Below, piece by piece: positions 41,277-50,748 of a stretch of 64,000 nt of DNA. Source of the DNA: Streptomyces sp. NBC_01775 (GTDB lineage Bacteria > Actinomycetota > Actinomycetes > Streptomycetales > Streptomycetaceae); NCBI RefSeq assembly GCF_035917675.1, contig NZ_CP109104.1:8246001-8310000 (forward strand), written 5' to 3'. The position numbers and the translations under genes are program-made. A model generated the notes under the pieces. That model made no database searches, had not been told where the DNA came from, and worked only from the letters and a program-made list of their open reading frames with translations. Each line of letters opens with the position of its first letter. Positions within the stretch are counted from its first letter, which is position 1.

Positions 41277-41816
41277 ATGACGAGTGAGCCGGAGCAGCAG
41301 ATCGGAGTGGGGGCGCCGGACGCGTTCCAGCGCCTGTGGACCCCGCACCGGATGGCATACATCCAGGGCGAGAACAAGCCGAGCGGTCCCGGCGCCGAGG
41401 ACGGCTGCCCGTTCTGTGCCATCCCGCAGAAATCCGACGAGGACGGCCTGATCGTCGCGCGGGGCGAAGAGGTCTACGCGGTGCTCAACCTCTACCCCTA
41501 CAACGGCGGGCACCTGCTGATCGTCCCCTTCCGGCACATCGCCGACTACACCGAGCTGAGCGACAGCGAGACGGCCGAGCTGGGGGCCCTCACCAAGCGC
41601 GCGATGACCGTGCTGCGCCGGGTCTCGGGAGCGCACGGGTTCAATCTGGGGATCAACCAGGGTTCGGTCGCCGGAGCCGGGATCGCTGCACATCTGCACC
41701 AGCACGTGGTGCCCCGCTGGGGCGGGGACACCAACTTCATGCCCGTCGTCGGCCACACCCGGGTGCTGCCGCAGCTGCTCGCCGACACCCGGGCCATGCT
41801 GGCCGAAGCCTGGTAG
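41277..41816 (+). CDS. HIT-family nucleotide hydrolase / Ap4A phosphorylase-like protein
   Basis: A 179-aa histidine-triad enzyme. The triad is His139-Leu-His141-Gln-His143 (HLHQHVVPRW). An N-terminal CPFC pair (about 44-47) with a later partner would bind structural zinc, as in mycobacterial Ap4A phosphorylase Rv2613c, whose gene is also next to pgsA. NLYPYNGGHLLIVPFRH is the second conserved block. TAAGCT lies eight bases before the ATG and there is no ribosome site, so leaderless translation is likely. It probably degrades diadenosine polyphosphates. The neighbouring CRISPR relic lies in its leader. Confidence 0.9.
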   Translation: MTSEPEQQIGVGAPDAFQRLWTPHRMAYIQGENKPSGPGAEDGCPFCAIPQKSDEDGLIVARGEEVYAVLNLYPYNGGHLLIVPFRHIADYTELSDSETAELGALTKRAMTVLRRVSGAHGFNLGINQGSVAGAGIAAHLHQHVVPRWGGDTNFMPVVGHTRVLPQLLADTRAMLAEAW

Positions 41817-41819
41817 ACG

Positions 41820-43490
41820 TCAGGCGTCGTACGCGTCCGCCTTGAAGGGCTTGGGGTCCTGCACCGCGGCGCTGAGGTTGAGGGAGCGGCTGCCGAACTT
41901 CTCGACGTCGCAGCCGTTCTCCGCCAGCACCCGGATCGCCGCGGAGTGCACGACCCGCAGCACGGGCGTCGCGGCGCGCAGCGCGTCGTCCGCCATGAAG
42001 CGGTGGCGCCAGGGCTTGTCCGCCCAGGCGTGCCGCAGCCCGAAGGGCTCCGGGAGCGCGAGCTTGCCGCCGAGGAAGTCCAGGACCGGCGGGAACCAGG
42101 TGAAGGGGGCGCGCACCGAAAGGCGTACAACCTCCTTCGCCTCCACCAGGGGCAGCTTGACGGTCCTGGTCTCCCAGAACTTCACACTCTTGGAGACCTG
42201 CTTCGTCTTGGCCTTCGGTCCGCTGGTGAACAGCCCGTGCACGGGGCCGAGGGCGTGCCCGGTGACCTCGATGCGCAGGGTGTGGTGCAGCACGGTCACG
42301 GTGATCAGGAGGGTGATCACCAGCTGGCCGTCCCAGAGGACGAACTGCGTGCCGAGGTAGTGCCTGTTGCCCGCGCCGAACTGCTGCTCGTTGCAGATGC
42401 GCTGTATTTCGAAGTCCTTGATGCGGTAGCCCTCGACCTCCTGGCCGTCGGGGCGCTTGACCGCCTTGGCTCCCTCGGCGACGGGCGAGACGACCCAGTG
42501 CCTTATCGAGGGGGCGGGGAAGCCTCCGGTGTGCAGGGGGCCGCGCTCCAGCATCCGGAGCTGGTCGTGGATGGCGCGGACGACGTCCCAGCTGCGGAAG
42601 GGGTTGATGTCCTCGTGGCCCTCGGCGGGGACGAGCTCCTCGGCGAGCTGCCAGCTGCCCCAGCGGGTGCCCATGCCCAGTATTCCCTTGGGGCCCGCGT
42701 AGTAGACGAGGTTGCTGGCCTGCTCGGCGGCCACCTTGGCCAGGCCGAGGCGGATGCGCTCGGCGCCCGCGTCGCTGGGGTCCTGGGGGACCGCTTCGGG
42801 GATCTTGGCGCCGACGCCCGCGCCGCCCAGCAGGCTCTCCCATCGGCTGCGCAGGTCCTTGGCGTAGCGTTCGCAGATCTGCTTGGCCCACAGCCAGCCG
42901 ACGACGGGTGCGACCAGCATCGCGCGCAGGTAGAGCGCCCAGAGGCCGCCGAAGGGCAGCCGGATGGCGAACAGGACGATGAGCGCTCCGACGGCGACCA
43001 GCGCCACCGTCCCGAAGGCCCCGGCGCGCTTGTCCTTGGAGCCGGCGATCACCCGGCGCAGCTGGAAGGCGCCGAGCCACAGCAGCACGCCGGGCAGGAA
43101 GACCAGGCCGAAGAGCGACATCACCACGGTCAGCCGGGAGTCGCGCTGTTTGCGTACCCGGGTCGCGGCGAGGCAGTGCTCGACCACGGACTGGGGTTCG
43201 ATGCCGAAGGACTGGATGAGGGGGGCTCTGGCGCCGCCGAGCAGTCTGGTCTGCACGGCGCGGGCGAACGCCTCGCCCAGGTTGGGCTCGAACAGGGAGA
43301 TCTTGGGCTTCTTGAAGCTGGCCTCGGGGTTGGCCTCGATGAGCTTCTCGACCTCGTCGTCGCGGTAGGCGGCCGAGGCCAGGGCCTGGGTGGCCGCCGT
43401 CTGTCCGCTCGCCCCGGACAGGGGTACCTGGGCGCCTGGGGAGAAGTCGGATGCCGCGTCGGTCTTGCTGCTGTCGTCGAATCCGGCCAC
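41820..43490 (-). CDS. Large conserved membrane protein of unknown function
   Basis: A 556-aa protein. After a polar front (about 95 residues; FEPNLGEAFARAVQTRLLGG) come hydrophobic segments near 125-150, 160-185 and 190-215. Next is a large soluble region with LGLAKVAAEQASNLVYYAGPKGI, WQLAEELVP and EVEGYRIKDFEIQRICNEQQ, and then a further helix near 385-405 (VITLLITVTVLHHTLRIEVTG). The GTG was chosen by reading VAGFDDSSK after a GGAG. I know of similar actinobacterial proteins only as hypothetical. It stops four bases beyond the convergent HIT gene's stop. Confidence 0.75.
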   Translation of the reverse strand: MAGFDDSSKTDAASDFSPGAQVPLSGASGQTAATQALASAAYRDDEVEKLIEANPEASFKKPKISLFEPNLGEAFARAVQTRLLGGARAPLIQSFGIEPQSVVEHCLAATRVRKQRDSRLTVVMSLFGLVFLPGVLLWLGAFQLRRVIAGSKDKRAGAFGTVALVAVGALIVLFAIRLPFGGLWALYLRAMLVAPVVGWLWAKQICERYAKDLRSRWESLLGGAGVGAKIPEAVPQDPSDAGAERIRLGLAKVAAEQASNLVYYAGPKGILGMGTRWGSWQLAEELVPAEGHEDINPFRSWDVVRAIHDQLRMLERGPLHTGGFPAPSIRHWVVSPVAEGAKAVKRPDGQEVEGYRIKDFEIQRICNEQQFGAGNRHYLGTQFVLWDGQLVITLLITVTVLHHTLRIEVTGHALGPVHGLFTSGPKAKTKQVSKSVKFWETRTVKLPLVEAKEVVRLSVRAPFTWFPPVLDFLGGKLALPEPFGLRHAWADKPWRHRFMADDALRAATPVLRVVHSAAIRVLAENGCDVEKFGSRSLNLSAAVQDPKPFKADAYDA

Positions 43491-43615
43491 TTGGCCCCCA
43501 CTCCGCTCGGATCTGGCTCGCGACACCACGGAGACCGCCCGTGTGTTGTGCCGCCGACCACGACGGCTTCCCAACAGCCGTGGTCGGCACACATCTTGCC
43601 TCAGCCTAAGTGTCC

Positions 43616-45823
43616 TCAGCGACCGCCGACAGTGTTCCCCTCTTCCTCCAGAATCCTTGTGGCCTGTTGTTGGGGCATTGGCTCGTGCCGGGCGTACGCC
43701 CGGGTGAAACGGCCGGTGCCGTGCGACATCGAGCGCAGGTCCACCGCGTACCTGCTGATCTCGATCTCCGGGATCTGGGCCCGTACCAGGGTGTTGCCGG
43801 GGCCGGCCTGCTCGGTGCCCAGGACCCGGCCGCGGCGCCCGGACAGGTCGCTCATCACGGCGCCCACGTAGTCGTCGGCGACGGCCACGGCCAACTCGGC
43901 GACCGGCTCCAGCAGATGGATCGTCGCCTGCCCGGCGCACTCGCGCAGCGCCAGCGCGCCCGCCGTCTGGAAGGCGGCGTCCGAGGAGTCGACCGAGTGC
44001 GCCTTGCCGTCGAACAGGGTGACGCGCACGTCCACGAGCGGGTAGCCGGCGGCCACACCCTTGACCGCCTGGGCGCGTACGCCCTTCTCCACGGAAGGGA
44101 TGAACTGGCGGGGTACGGAGCCGCCCACCACCTTGTCGACGAACTCGATGCCGGAGCCGCCGGGCAGCGGTTCGACCGTGATCTCGCAGATGGCGAACTG
44201 GCCGTGCCCGCCGGACTGTTTGACGTGCCGGCCGCGCCCGGTCGCCCGGGAGGCGAAGGTCTCGCGCAGCGACACCTTGTGCGGGACGGTGTCGACCTGC
44301 ACGCCGTAGCGGGAGCGCAGCCGCTCCAGCGCGACGTCCACGTGCGCTTCGCCCAGGCACCACAGCACGAGCTGGTGGGTGTCCTGATTCTGCTCCAGGC
44401 GCATCGTCGGATCCTCGGCGACGAGCCGGGACAGGCCCTGGGAGAGCTTGTCCTCGTCTGCCTTGCTGTGGGCCTGGATGGCGACGGGCAGCAGCGGGTC
44501 GGGCATCACCCACGGCTCCATGAGCAGCGGGTCGTCCTTCGCGGAGAGGGTGTCGCCGGTCTCGGCGCGGGAGAGCTTGGCCACGCAGGCCAGGTCCCCG
44601 GCGATGGCCCGGCCGAGGGAGTGCTGCTGTTTGCCGAAGGGGGCGGACAGGGCGCCGATGCGCTCGTCGACGTCGTGGTCCTCATGGCCTCGGCTCTCCA
44701 GGCCGTGCCCGGACACATGCACGGTCTCGTCGGGGCGCAGGGTGCCGGAGAAGATCCGGACGAGGGAGATGCGGCCGACGTAGGGGTCGGAGGAGGTCTT
44801 GACGATCTCGGCGGCGAGCGGGCCGGCCGGATCGCAGGTGAGCGGGGGCCGGGGCGCGCCCTGGGGCGTGGTGACCTCCGGGACGGAGCGCTCCTCCGGG
44901 GTGGGGAAGCCCCCGGTGATCAGCTCCAGCAGCTCGACCGTGCCGAGGCCCTGCCGGGCACCCTCGGCAGGCGGGGCCGCGGCCAGCACTGGATGGAAGA
45001 CGCCGCGTGCCACGGCCTTCTCCAGGTCCTGGATGAGCGTCTTGACGTCGCACTCCTCGCCGCTGAGGTAGCGGTCCATGAGGGTCTCGTCCTCGCTCTG
45101 CGCGATGATGCCCTCGATGAGCCGGTTCCTGGCCTCCTCGATGAGGGCGAGATGTTCCTCGCGGGGATCGCTCTCGGTGCGGGCGCCCGCGCCGTAGTCG
45201 AACAGGCGCTGGGTGAGCAGCCCGATCAGGCCGGTCACCGGGGCGCTGCCGTCGGGGCGCCGCTCGCCGAGCGCGGGGAGGTAGAGGGGGATGACGGCGT
45301 CGGGATCGTCGCCGCCCAGGACGTCCTGGCAGACGGCGGCCAGCTCGTCGAAGTCGGCGCGGGCCGCGTCGAGGTGGGTGACGACGATGGCGCGCGGCAT
45401 GCCGACGGCCGCGCACTCCTGCCACACGAGCCGGGTCGCCCCGTCGACGCCGTCGGCGGCCGAGACGACGAAAAGGGCGGCGTCCGCCGCCCGCAGACCC
45501 GCCCTCAATTCCCCGACGAAGTCGGCGTATCCGGGGGTGTCCAGCACGTTGATCCTGATGCCGTCCCAGGCGAGCGGCACCAGTGAGAGCTGGATGGAGC
45601 GCTGCTGCCTGTGCTCGATCTCGTCGTAGTCGGACAGGGAGCCGCCGTCCTCCACGCGGCCCGCCCGGGTCACCGCGCCTGATGCGAGGGCGAGGGATTC
45701 GACCAAGGTGGTCTTTCCCGCTCCGCTGTGGCCGACCAATACCACGTTCCGTATGGACGCGGGGTGGTCGGCCGCCGCTGCCCTGCCGGCGGCTCCGGGG
45801 TGTGCGTTCGCTTTATCGGCCAT
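43616..45823 (-). CDS. Elongation factor G-like GTPase
   Basis: A 735-aa translational GTPase paralogue with the five-domain EF-G layout. G1 GHSGAGKTT (31-39) and G3 DTPGY (95-99) are intact. The G4 motif is THLD (149-152) instead of NKxD, a mark of this actinobacterial EF-G-like subgroup, so guanine specificity or binding may differ. Switch I is also shortened (EIEHRQQRSIQLSLVPL). Domain IV reads ASRATGRGRHVKQSGGHGQFA. True fusA should be elsewhere next to tufA and rpsG. Possible roles are ribosome recycling or rescue. ATG with AGGCGG ahead. Divergent from pgsA. Confidence 0.9.
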   Translation of the reverse strand: MADKANAHPGAAGRAAAADHPASIRNVVLVGHSGAGKTTLVESLALASGAVTRAGRVEDGGSLSDYDEIEHRQQRSIQLSLVPLAWDGIRINVLDTPGYADFVGELRAGLRAADAALFVVSAADGVDGATRLVWQECAAVGMPRAIVVTHLDAARADFDELAAVCQDVLGGDDPDAVIPLYLPALGERRPDGSAPVTGLIGLLTQRLFDYGAGARTESDPREEHLALIEEARNRLIEGIIAQSEDETLMDRYLSGEECDVKTLIQDLEKAVARGVFHPVLAAAPPAEGARQGLGTVELLELITGGFPTPEERSVPEVTTPQGAPRPPLTCDPAGPLAAEIVKTSSDPYVGRISLVRIFSGTLRPDETVHVSGHGLESRGHEDHDVDERIGALSAPFGKQQHSLGRAIAGDLACVAKLSRAETGDTLSAKDDPLLMEPWVMPDPLLPVAIQAHSKADEDKLSQGLSRLVAEDPTMRLEQNQDTHQLVLWCLGEAHVDVALERLRSRYGVQVDTVPHKVSLRETFASRATGRGRHVKQSGGHGQFAICEITVEPLPGGSGIEFVDKVVGGSVPRQFIPSVEKGVRAQAVKGVAAGYPLVDVRVTLFDGKAHSVDSSDAAFQTAGALALRECAGQATIHLLEPVAELAVAVADDYVGAVMSDLSGRRGRVLGTEQAGPGNTLVRAQIPEIEISRYAVDLRSMSHGTGRFTRAYARHEPMPQQQATRILEEEGNTVGGR

Positions 45824-46045
45824 GCGTCCCGCCTTCCGGTTGACACCTGCTGGATCGCGCTGAAGGGGCCGAGGGGTCGCGAAGACCACGGTTCTTCGAG
45901 CTTTCCACCGCTGCCGGAAGGCGTCCATACGTTGAACACGGCGCCGACGGACGGTGTGCGCCGGGCGCTGCCGCCGCGTGGCTACGATGGGCCGGGCCGG
46001 TGGCCACATCGCCATCCGGCTCACTCACGAAGCACCGGGACGGTC

Positions 46046-46822
46046 ATGCTGAACAAGTACGCGCGTGCCTTCTTCACGCGTGTCCTCACGCCATTCGCCG
46101 CGATGCTGCTGCGCCTGGGCGTGAGTCCCGACGCGGTCACTCTGGTCGGCACCGGCGGGGTGATGGCGGGGGCCCTGATTTTCTACCCCATGGGGGAGTT
46201 CTTCTGGGGAACGGTAGTCATCACCCTGTTTGTCTTCTCGGATCTCGTCGACGGCAACATGGCGCGGCAGTTGGGGCGCTCCAGCAGGTGGGGCGCGTTC
46301 TTGGACTCGACCCTGGACCGCGTCGCCGACGCGGCCGTCTTCGGGGGGATCGCGCTGTGGTACGCGGGACGCGGTGACGACATCGCGCTGTGCGCCGTGA
46401 CGATCTTCTGCCTGGCCAGCGGTCAGGTCGTCTCGTACACCAAGGCGCGGGGCGAGAGCATCGGCCTGCCCGTCAACGTCAACGGGCTGGTCGAGCGGGC
46501 CGAGCGGCTGGTGATCACGCTGGTGCTCGCCGGGCTCTCAGGCTTCGAGGCCACTTTCGGCGTCCCCTACATCGGCGTGCTGCTGCCCGTCGCGCTGTGG
46601 GTGGTCGCGGCAGGCAGCGCGGTCACCCTCGGCCAGCGGGTGGTGACGGTGCGCCGGGAGGCCGCCGAGGCCGAGGAGACCCCGGCCCAGGAGACTCCGG
46701 CCGGCCAGGAGCCCGCGGCCGGGTCAGCCGCCGGGCCGGCGGCGCCGGCTCCCGGGAAGGTGCCCGCCGGAGGGACCGAGGAGGCGTCCGGCTCAGCGAA
46801 GCAGAAGGGAAGGACCGCGTGA
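46046..46822 (+). CDS. pgsA: Phosphatidylinositol phosphate synthase (CDP-alcohol phosphatidyltransferase)
   Basis: A 258-aa integral membrane enzyme joining CDP-diacylglycerol with inositol-3-phosphate to give phosphatidylinositol phosphate, the base of actinobacterial PI lipids. The full D-xx-D-G-xx-A-R-x8-G-xxx-D-xxx-D motif is present: Asp66, Asp69, Gly70, Ala73, Arg74, Gly83, Asp87 and Asp91. Helices follow to about residue 200, then a low-complexity Glu/Ala/Pro tail. The gene overlaps the next (GTGA). The patA and pimA neighbours decide for inositol rather than glycerol phosphate as acceptor, although the gene is conventionally called pgsA. Confidence 0.9.
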   Translation: MLNKYARAFFTRVLTPFAAMLLRLGVSPDAVTLVGTGGVMAGALIFYPMGEFFWGTVVITLFVFSDLVDGNMARQLGRSSRWGAFLDSTLDRVADAAVFGGIALWYAGRGDDIALCAVTIFCLASGQVVSYTKARGESIGLPVNVNGLVERAERLVITLVLAGLSGFEATFGVPYIGVLLPVALWVVAAGSAVTLGQRVVTVRREAAEAEETPAQETPAGQEPAAGSAAGPAAPAPGKVPAGGTEEASGSAKQKGRTA

Positions 46823-47754
46823 GCGCAGTCCGCGACCGGCTCACCGACTCGCTCTACGGGCTGGGCTGGGCCGGGGTCAAGAAGCTGCCCGAGCCCGCGG
46901 CAGCCGCGCTCGGCCGGCGGGTGGCCGACACCGCCTGGCGGCGCCGAGGCAAGGGCGTCTCCCGGCTGGAGTCCAACCTCGCCAGGGTGGTGCCCGACGC
47001 CTCGCCCGCCCAGCTGCGCCGCCTCTCGCACGCCGGGATGCGCTCGTACACGCGGTACTGGATGGAGTCCTTCCGGCTGCCGTCCTGGAACGAGCGGCGC
47101 GTCGCCCAGGACGTCGAGATAGAGGATCTGCACCGCCTCACCGACGGCATCGCCTCCGACCAGGGCGTGATCCTCGCGCTGCCCCACATGGGCAACTGGG
47201 ACCTGGCTGGCGCCTATGTGGTCACCGCGCTGCGCACCCCCTTCACCACGGTCGTGGAGCGGCTCAAGCCCGAATCGCTGTACGACAGGTTCGTCGCCTA
47301 CCGCGAGAGCCTCGGCATGGAGGTGCTGCCGCATGCCGGGGGCTCGGCGTTCGGCACCCTGGCGCGCAGGCTCCGGGCCGGCGGCCTGGTGTGCCTGGTC
47401 GCCGACCGCGACCTGTCCTCCGCCGGGCTGGAGGTCAAGTTCTTCGGCGAGACCGCGCGCATGCCGGCGGGCCCCGCACTGCTCGCGCAGCAGACCGGCG
47501 CGCTGCTGCTGCCGGTGACGCTGTGGTACGACGATTCCCCCGTCATGAAGGGGAAGGTGCACGCGCCGGTCCCCGTGCCCGGCATCGAGGGTCGCAGGGA
47601 GCGGGTGGCGGCCATGACCCAGACTCTCGCCGACACCTTCGCCGCCGGCATCGCCGAGCACCCCGAGGACTGGCACATGCTCCAGCGCCTGTGGCTCGCC
47701 GATCTGGACAACGGCGTCCGGGCAGGCCCGCGCAAGGGGGAGGGGGAGGGATGA
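46819..47754 (+). CDS. patA: Phosphatidylinositol mannoside acyltransferase
   Basis: A 311-aa enzyme of the LpxL/HtrB lauroyltransferase family. In actinobacteria it transfers a fatty acyl group onto the mannose of PIM. The HX4D catalytic box is HMGNWD (His123 to Asp128), and the later segment CLVADRDLSSAGLEVKFFG contains the second conserved block. It starts at a GTG overlapping the pgsA stop and ends overlapping the pimA start by four bases. The trio is therefore a tightly coupled PIM operon. It has an amphipathic front and no real membrane helix, consistent with a peripheral membrane enzyme. Confidence 0.9.
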   Translation: MSAVRDRLTDSLYGLGWAGVKKLPEPAAAALGRRVADTAWRRRGKGVSRLESNLARVVPDASPAQLRRLSHAGMRSYTRYWMESFRLPSWNERRVAQDVEIEDLHRLTDGIASDQGVILALPHMGNWDLAGAYVVTALRTPFTTVVERLKPESLYDRFVAYRESLGMEVLPHAGGSAFGTLARRLRAGGLVCLVADRDLSSAGLEVKFFGETARMPAGPALLAQQTGALLLPVTLWYDDSPVMKGKVHAPVPVPGIEGRRERVAAMTQTLADTFAAGIAEHPEDWHMLQRLWLADLDNGVRAGPRKGEGEG

Positions 47755-48923
47755 GGATCGGCGTCGTCTGCCCGTACTCGTGGGACGTCCCCGGAGGCGT
47801 CCAGTTCCACGTCCGCGATCTGGCCGAGCATCTGATCCGGCTGGGGCACGAGGTCTCCGTCCTCGCTCCGTCGGACGACGAGACCCCCTTGCCGTCGTAC
47901 GTCGTCTCGGCGGGCCGGGCCGTTCCGGTGCCGTACAACGGCTCGGTCGCGCGGCTCAACTTCGGCTTCCTGTCGGCGGCCCGGGTACGCAGATGGGTGC
48001 ACGAGGGCCGCTTCGACGTCCTGCACATCCACGAGCCGGCGACGCCCTCGCTGGCGCTGCTGGCGTGCTGGGCGGCGCAGGGCCCCATCGTCGCCACCTT
48101 CCACACCTCCAACCCCCGCTCCCGGGCCATGATCGCGGCGTATCCGATCCTCCAGCCGGCGCTGGAGAAGATCAGCGCGCGGATCGCAGTGAGCGAGTAC
48201 GCGCGCCGCACCCTGGTCGAGCACCTGGGCGGGGACGCGGTGACCATCCCCAACGGCGTCGACGTTGGCTTCTTCGCGGACGCCGAGCCCAAGGAGGAGT
48301 GGCAGGGCGGCTCCGAGGGACCCACGATCGGCTTCATCGGCCGCATCGACGAGCCCCGCAAGGGACTCCCCGTGCTGATGGCCGCGCTGCCCCGGATCCT
48401 GGAGGAGGCCCCGGGCACCCGGTTGCTGATCGCGGGCCGGGGGGACGAGCAGGAGGCGGTGGCCGCGCTGCCGCGCCCGATGCGCGACAGCGTCGAGTTC
48501 CTGGGCATGGTCAGCGACGAGGACAAGGCCCGGCTGCTGCGCAGCGTCGACCTGTACATCGCGCCCAACACCGGCGGCGAGTCCTTCGGCATCATCCTGG
48601 TGGAGGCCATGTCGGCGGGTGCGCCCGTCCTCGCCAGCGACCTGGACGCCTTCGAGCAGGTGCTCGACGGGGGAGCGGCGGGCCAGCTGTTCGCCAACGA
48701 GAGCGCCGACGCGCTGGCCGAGTCCGCCGTGCGGCTCCTCGCCGACCCCGAGCGCCGCGCCGAGCTGCGGGCACGCGGCACCCGCCATGTGCGCCGCTTC
48801 GACTGGTCCACCGTCGGAGCCGACATCCTCTCCGTGTACGAAACGGTCACCGACGGCGCCGTTTCCGTCGCCCCGGACGAGAGAATCGGCCTACGCGCCC
48901 GGCTCGGCCTGGCCAGGGACTGA
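47751..48923 (+). CDS. pimA: Phosphatidylinositol alpha-mannosyltransferase (GT4)
   Basis: A 390-aa GT-B glycosyltransferase adding the first mannose from GDP-mannose to phosphatidylinositol on the inner membrane leaflet. Motifs: the flexible VPGGVQFHVRDLAEHL loop (residues 14-30), the nucleotide-binding RIDEPRKGLP, and the EX7E retaining-glycosidase signature in APNTGGESFGIILVEAMSAG. The ATG overlaps the patA stop in ATGA. AGGGGGAGGG before the start is a strong ribosome site. Identification as PimA rather than another GT4 rests on its place after pgsA and patA. Confidence 0.92.
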   Translation: MRIGVVCPYSWDVPGGVQFHVRDLAEHLIRLGHEVSVLAPSDDETPLPSYVVSAGRAVPVPYNGSVARLNFGFLSAARVRRWVHEGRFDVLHIHEPATPSLALLACWAAQGPIVATFHTSNPRSRAMIAAYPILQPALEKISARIAVSEYARRTLVEHLGGDAVTIPNGVDVGFFADAEPKEEWQGGSEGPTIGFIGRIDEPRKGLPVLMAALPRILEEAPGTRLLIAGRGDEQEAVAALPRPMRDSVEFLGMVSDEDKARLLRSVDLYIAPNTGGESFGIILVEAMSAGAPVLASDLDAFEQVLDGGAAGQLFANESADALAESAVRLLADPERRAELRARGTRHVRRFDWSTVGADILSVYETVTDGAVSVAPDERIGLRARLGLARD

Positions 48924-48989
48924 GCAGGGGGCCCGGCCGAGGACCAGACCCAGCACCGAGACCCCAGCACCGAGGATCCGAGGACCACG

Positions 48990-49547
48990 ATGCCGACCCT
49001 CACCACACTGATCTGGATCGCCGTCGCGCTGCTGCTGATCGGCGTCTATCTGAGCTGGACGGCAGGCCGCCTCGACCGGCTGCACGCCCGCATCGACGCG
49101 GCCAAGGCGACGCTGGACGCCACGCTCCTGCGCCGGGCGTCGATCGCGCAGGAGCTGGCGACGGCGGGGGTGCTCGACCCGGCGGCCTCGATAGTGCTCT
49201 ATCAGGCGGCACACGAGGCGCGGCAGGCCGAGGAGGACCAGCGCGAGGTGGCCGAGAGCGAGCTGAGCCAGGCCCTGCGCGCCGTCTTCGCCGAGACCGC
49301 GCAGGTCGAGGTCCTACGGGCGGCGCCGGGCGGGGAGGAGACGGCCCTGGAGCTGGGTGCCTCGGTACGCAGGGTGCCCATGGCGCGGCGCTTCCACAAC
49401 GACGCCGTGCGGGCCGCGCGGGCGCTGCGGCGCCACCGGAAGGTGCGCTGGTTCCGGCTGGCGGGCCACGCCCCCTTCCCGCTGGCGTTCGAGATGGACG
49501 ACGGGCCGCCGCCGGCCCTGGTCGACCGGGGCCACGCGGGCGGGTAG
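48990..49547 (+). CDS. LemA-like membrane-anchored protein
   Basis: A 185-aa protein with one N-terminal helix ([20 protein letters not shown], about 7-26), then a helical coil ([21 protein letters not shown]) and the segment [20 protein letters not shown]. The coil and the RxxHNDAV piece resemble LemA proteins, which have one helix and a helical bundle outside. The match is partial and the second half diverges. It follows pimA closely and may be cotranscribed. Function unknown. Confidence 0.6.
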   Translation: MPTLTTLIWIAVALLLIGVYLSWTAGRLDRLHARIDAAKATLDATLLRRASIAQELATAGVLDPAASIVLYQAAHEARQAEEDQREVAESELSQALRAVFAETAQVEVLRAAPGGEETALELGASVRRVPMARRFHNDAVRAARALRRHRKVRWFRLAGHAPFPLAFEMDDGPPPALVDRGHAGG

Positions 49548-49680
49548 CCCACTCGCGGACGGCTCGGGTACAGGCCACAGCACTGGAATTGGCCCTTTCC
49601 GGCGGCGGCCGGGATGGGCGACTGTTACGAACAGGGCCGGTTGGTCCTGCCGTATTTTTCCCGTCGAGCGAGGTCGAACC

Positions 49681-50604
49681 GTGTCAACTCCGTCCCCTGT
49701 CACCGAGTCCGCAGCGCCCAGCGCCGAGACCGGTACCGCACGCGTCAAGCGCGGCATGGCCGAGCAGCTCAAGGGTGGCGTGATCATGGACGTCGTCACC
49801 CCGGAAGAGGCGAAGATCGCCGAGGACGCCGGTGCCGTGGCGGTCATGGCGCTGGAGCGGGTACCCGCCGACATCCGCAAGGACGGCGGCGTGGCCCGCA
49901 TGTCCGACCCCGACATGATCGACGGGATCATCAGCGCCGTCTCCATCCCGGTCATGGCCAAGTCCCGCATCGGCCACCTGGTGGAGGCCCAGATCCTTCA
50001 GGCGCTGGGTGTGGACTACATCGACGAGTCGGAGGTCCTCACCCCGGCCGATGAGGTCAACCACAGTGACAAGTTCGCCTTCACCACGCCGTTCGTCTGC
50101 GGAGCCACCAATCTGGGTGAGGCCCTGCGCCGGATCGCCGAGGGCGCGGCCATGATCCGCTCCAAGGGCGAGGCCGGCACGGGCAACGTCGTCGAGGCGG
50201 TCCGCCACATGCGCCAGATCAAGAGCGAGATCGGCAAGCTGACCGTCCTCGACAACAACGAGCTGTACGCCGCAGCCAAGGAGCTGCGTGCCCCGTACGA
50301 GCTGGTCAAGGACGTCGCGGTGGCGGGCAAGCTGCCGGTCGTGCTCTTCTCCGCCGGCGGCGTGGCCACCCCGGCCGACGCGGCCCTGATGCGCCAGCTC
50401 GGCGCCGAGGGCGTCTTCGTCGGCTCCGGCATCTTCAAGTCCGGCGACCCGGCCAAGCGCGCCGCCGCCATCGTGAAGGCCACCACCTTCTACGACGACC
50501 CCAAGATCATCGCCGACGCGTCCCGCGGCCTGGGCGAGGCCATGGTCGGCATCAACTGCGACACCCTCCCCGAGGGCGAGCGCTACGCGAACCGCGGCTG
50601 GTAG
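49681..50604 (+). CDS. pdxS: Pyridoxal 5'-phosphate synthase, lyase subunit
   Basis: A 307-aa TIM-barrel subunit that builds PLP from ribose 5-phosphate, glyceraldehyde 3-phosphate and PdxT-derived ammonia. Nearly every family block is present: [19 protein letters not shown] (first catalytic Lys region), [17 protein letters not shown] (Schiff-base Lys), [20 protein letters not shown] (phosphate loop) and [14 protein letters not shown]. Twelve-mer assembly is known for the family. The N-terminal 20 residues are Ser/Ala/Thr-rich extra. GTG start; GAGG lies 10 bases ahead. pdxT follows in the same direction. Confidence 0.96.
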   Translation: MSTPSPVTESAAPSAETGTARVKRGMAEQLKGGVIMDVVTPEEAKIAEDAGAVAVMALERVPADIRKDGGVARMSDPDMIDGIISAVSIPVMAKSRIGHLVEAQILQALGVDYIDESEVLTPADEVNHSDKFAFTTPFVCGATNLGEALRRIAEGAAMIRSKGEAGTGNVVEAVRHMRQIKSEIGKLTVLDNNELYAAAKELRAPYELVKDVAVAGKLPVVLFSAGGVATPADAALMRQLGAEGVFVGSGIFKSGDPAKRAAAIVKATTFYDDPKIIADASRGLGEAMVGINCDTLPEGERYANRGW

Positions 50605-50748
50605 AGCCCGTTCGAAGTGCCGGGCCCGCACACCGCACCGGGCGGGCCCGGCTGCTACGCGCCGGGCCCGGCCGCCCGTGCACGCGCCGGGCCCGCCCGG
50701 CGCACTCCCACCAGATCTAGGTGCCCCGTAAGCAAGAAGGACCGCACA
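50605..50748 (+). other. Repeat-like GC block between pdxS and pdxT
   Basis: The motif GCCGGGCCCG (itself palindromic around GGGCCC) recurs, complete or nearly so, four times in 75 bases. It can fold into alternative stems, so it could act as a terminator or attenuator that sets the ratio of PdxS to PdxT. No frame is coding. Confidence 0.5.
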
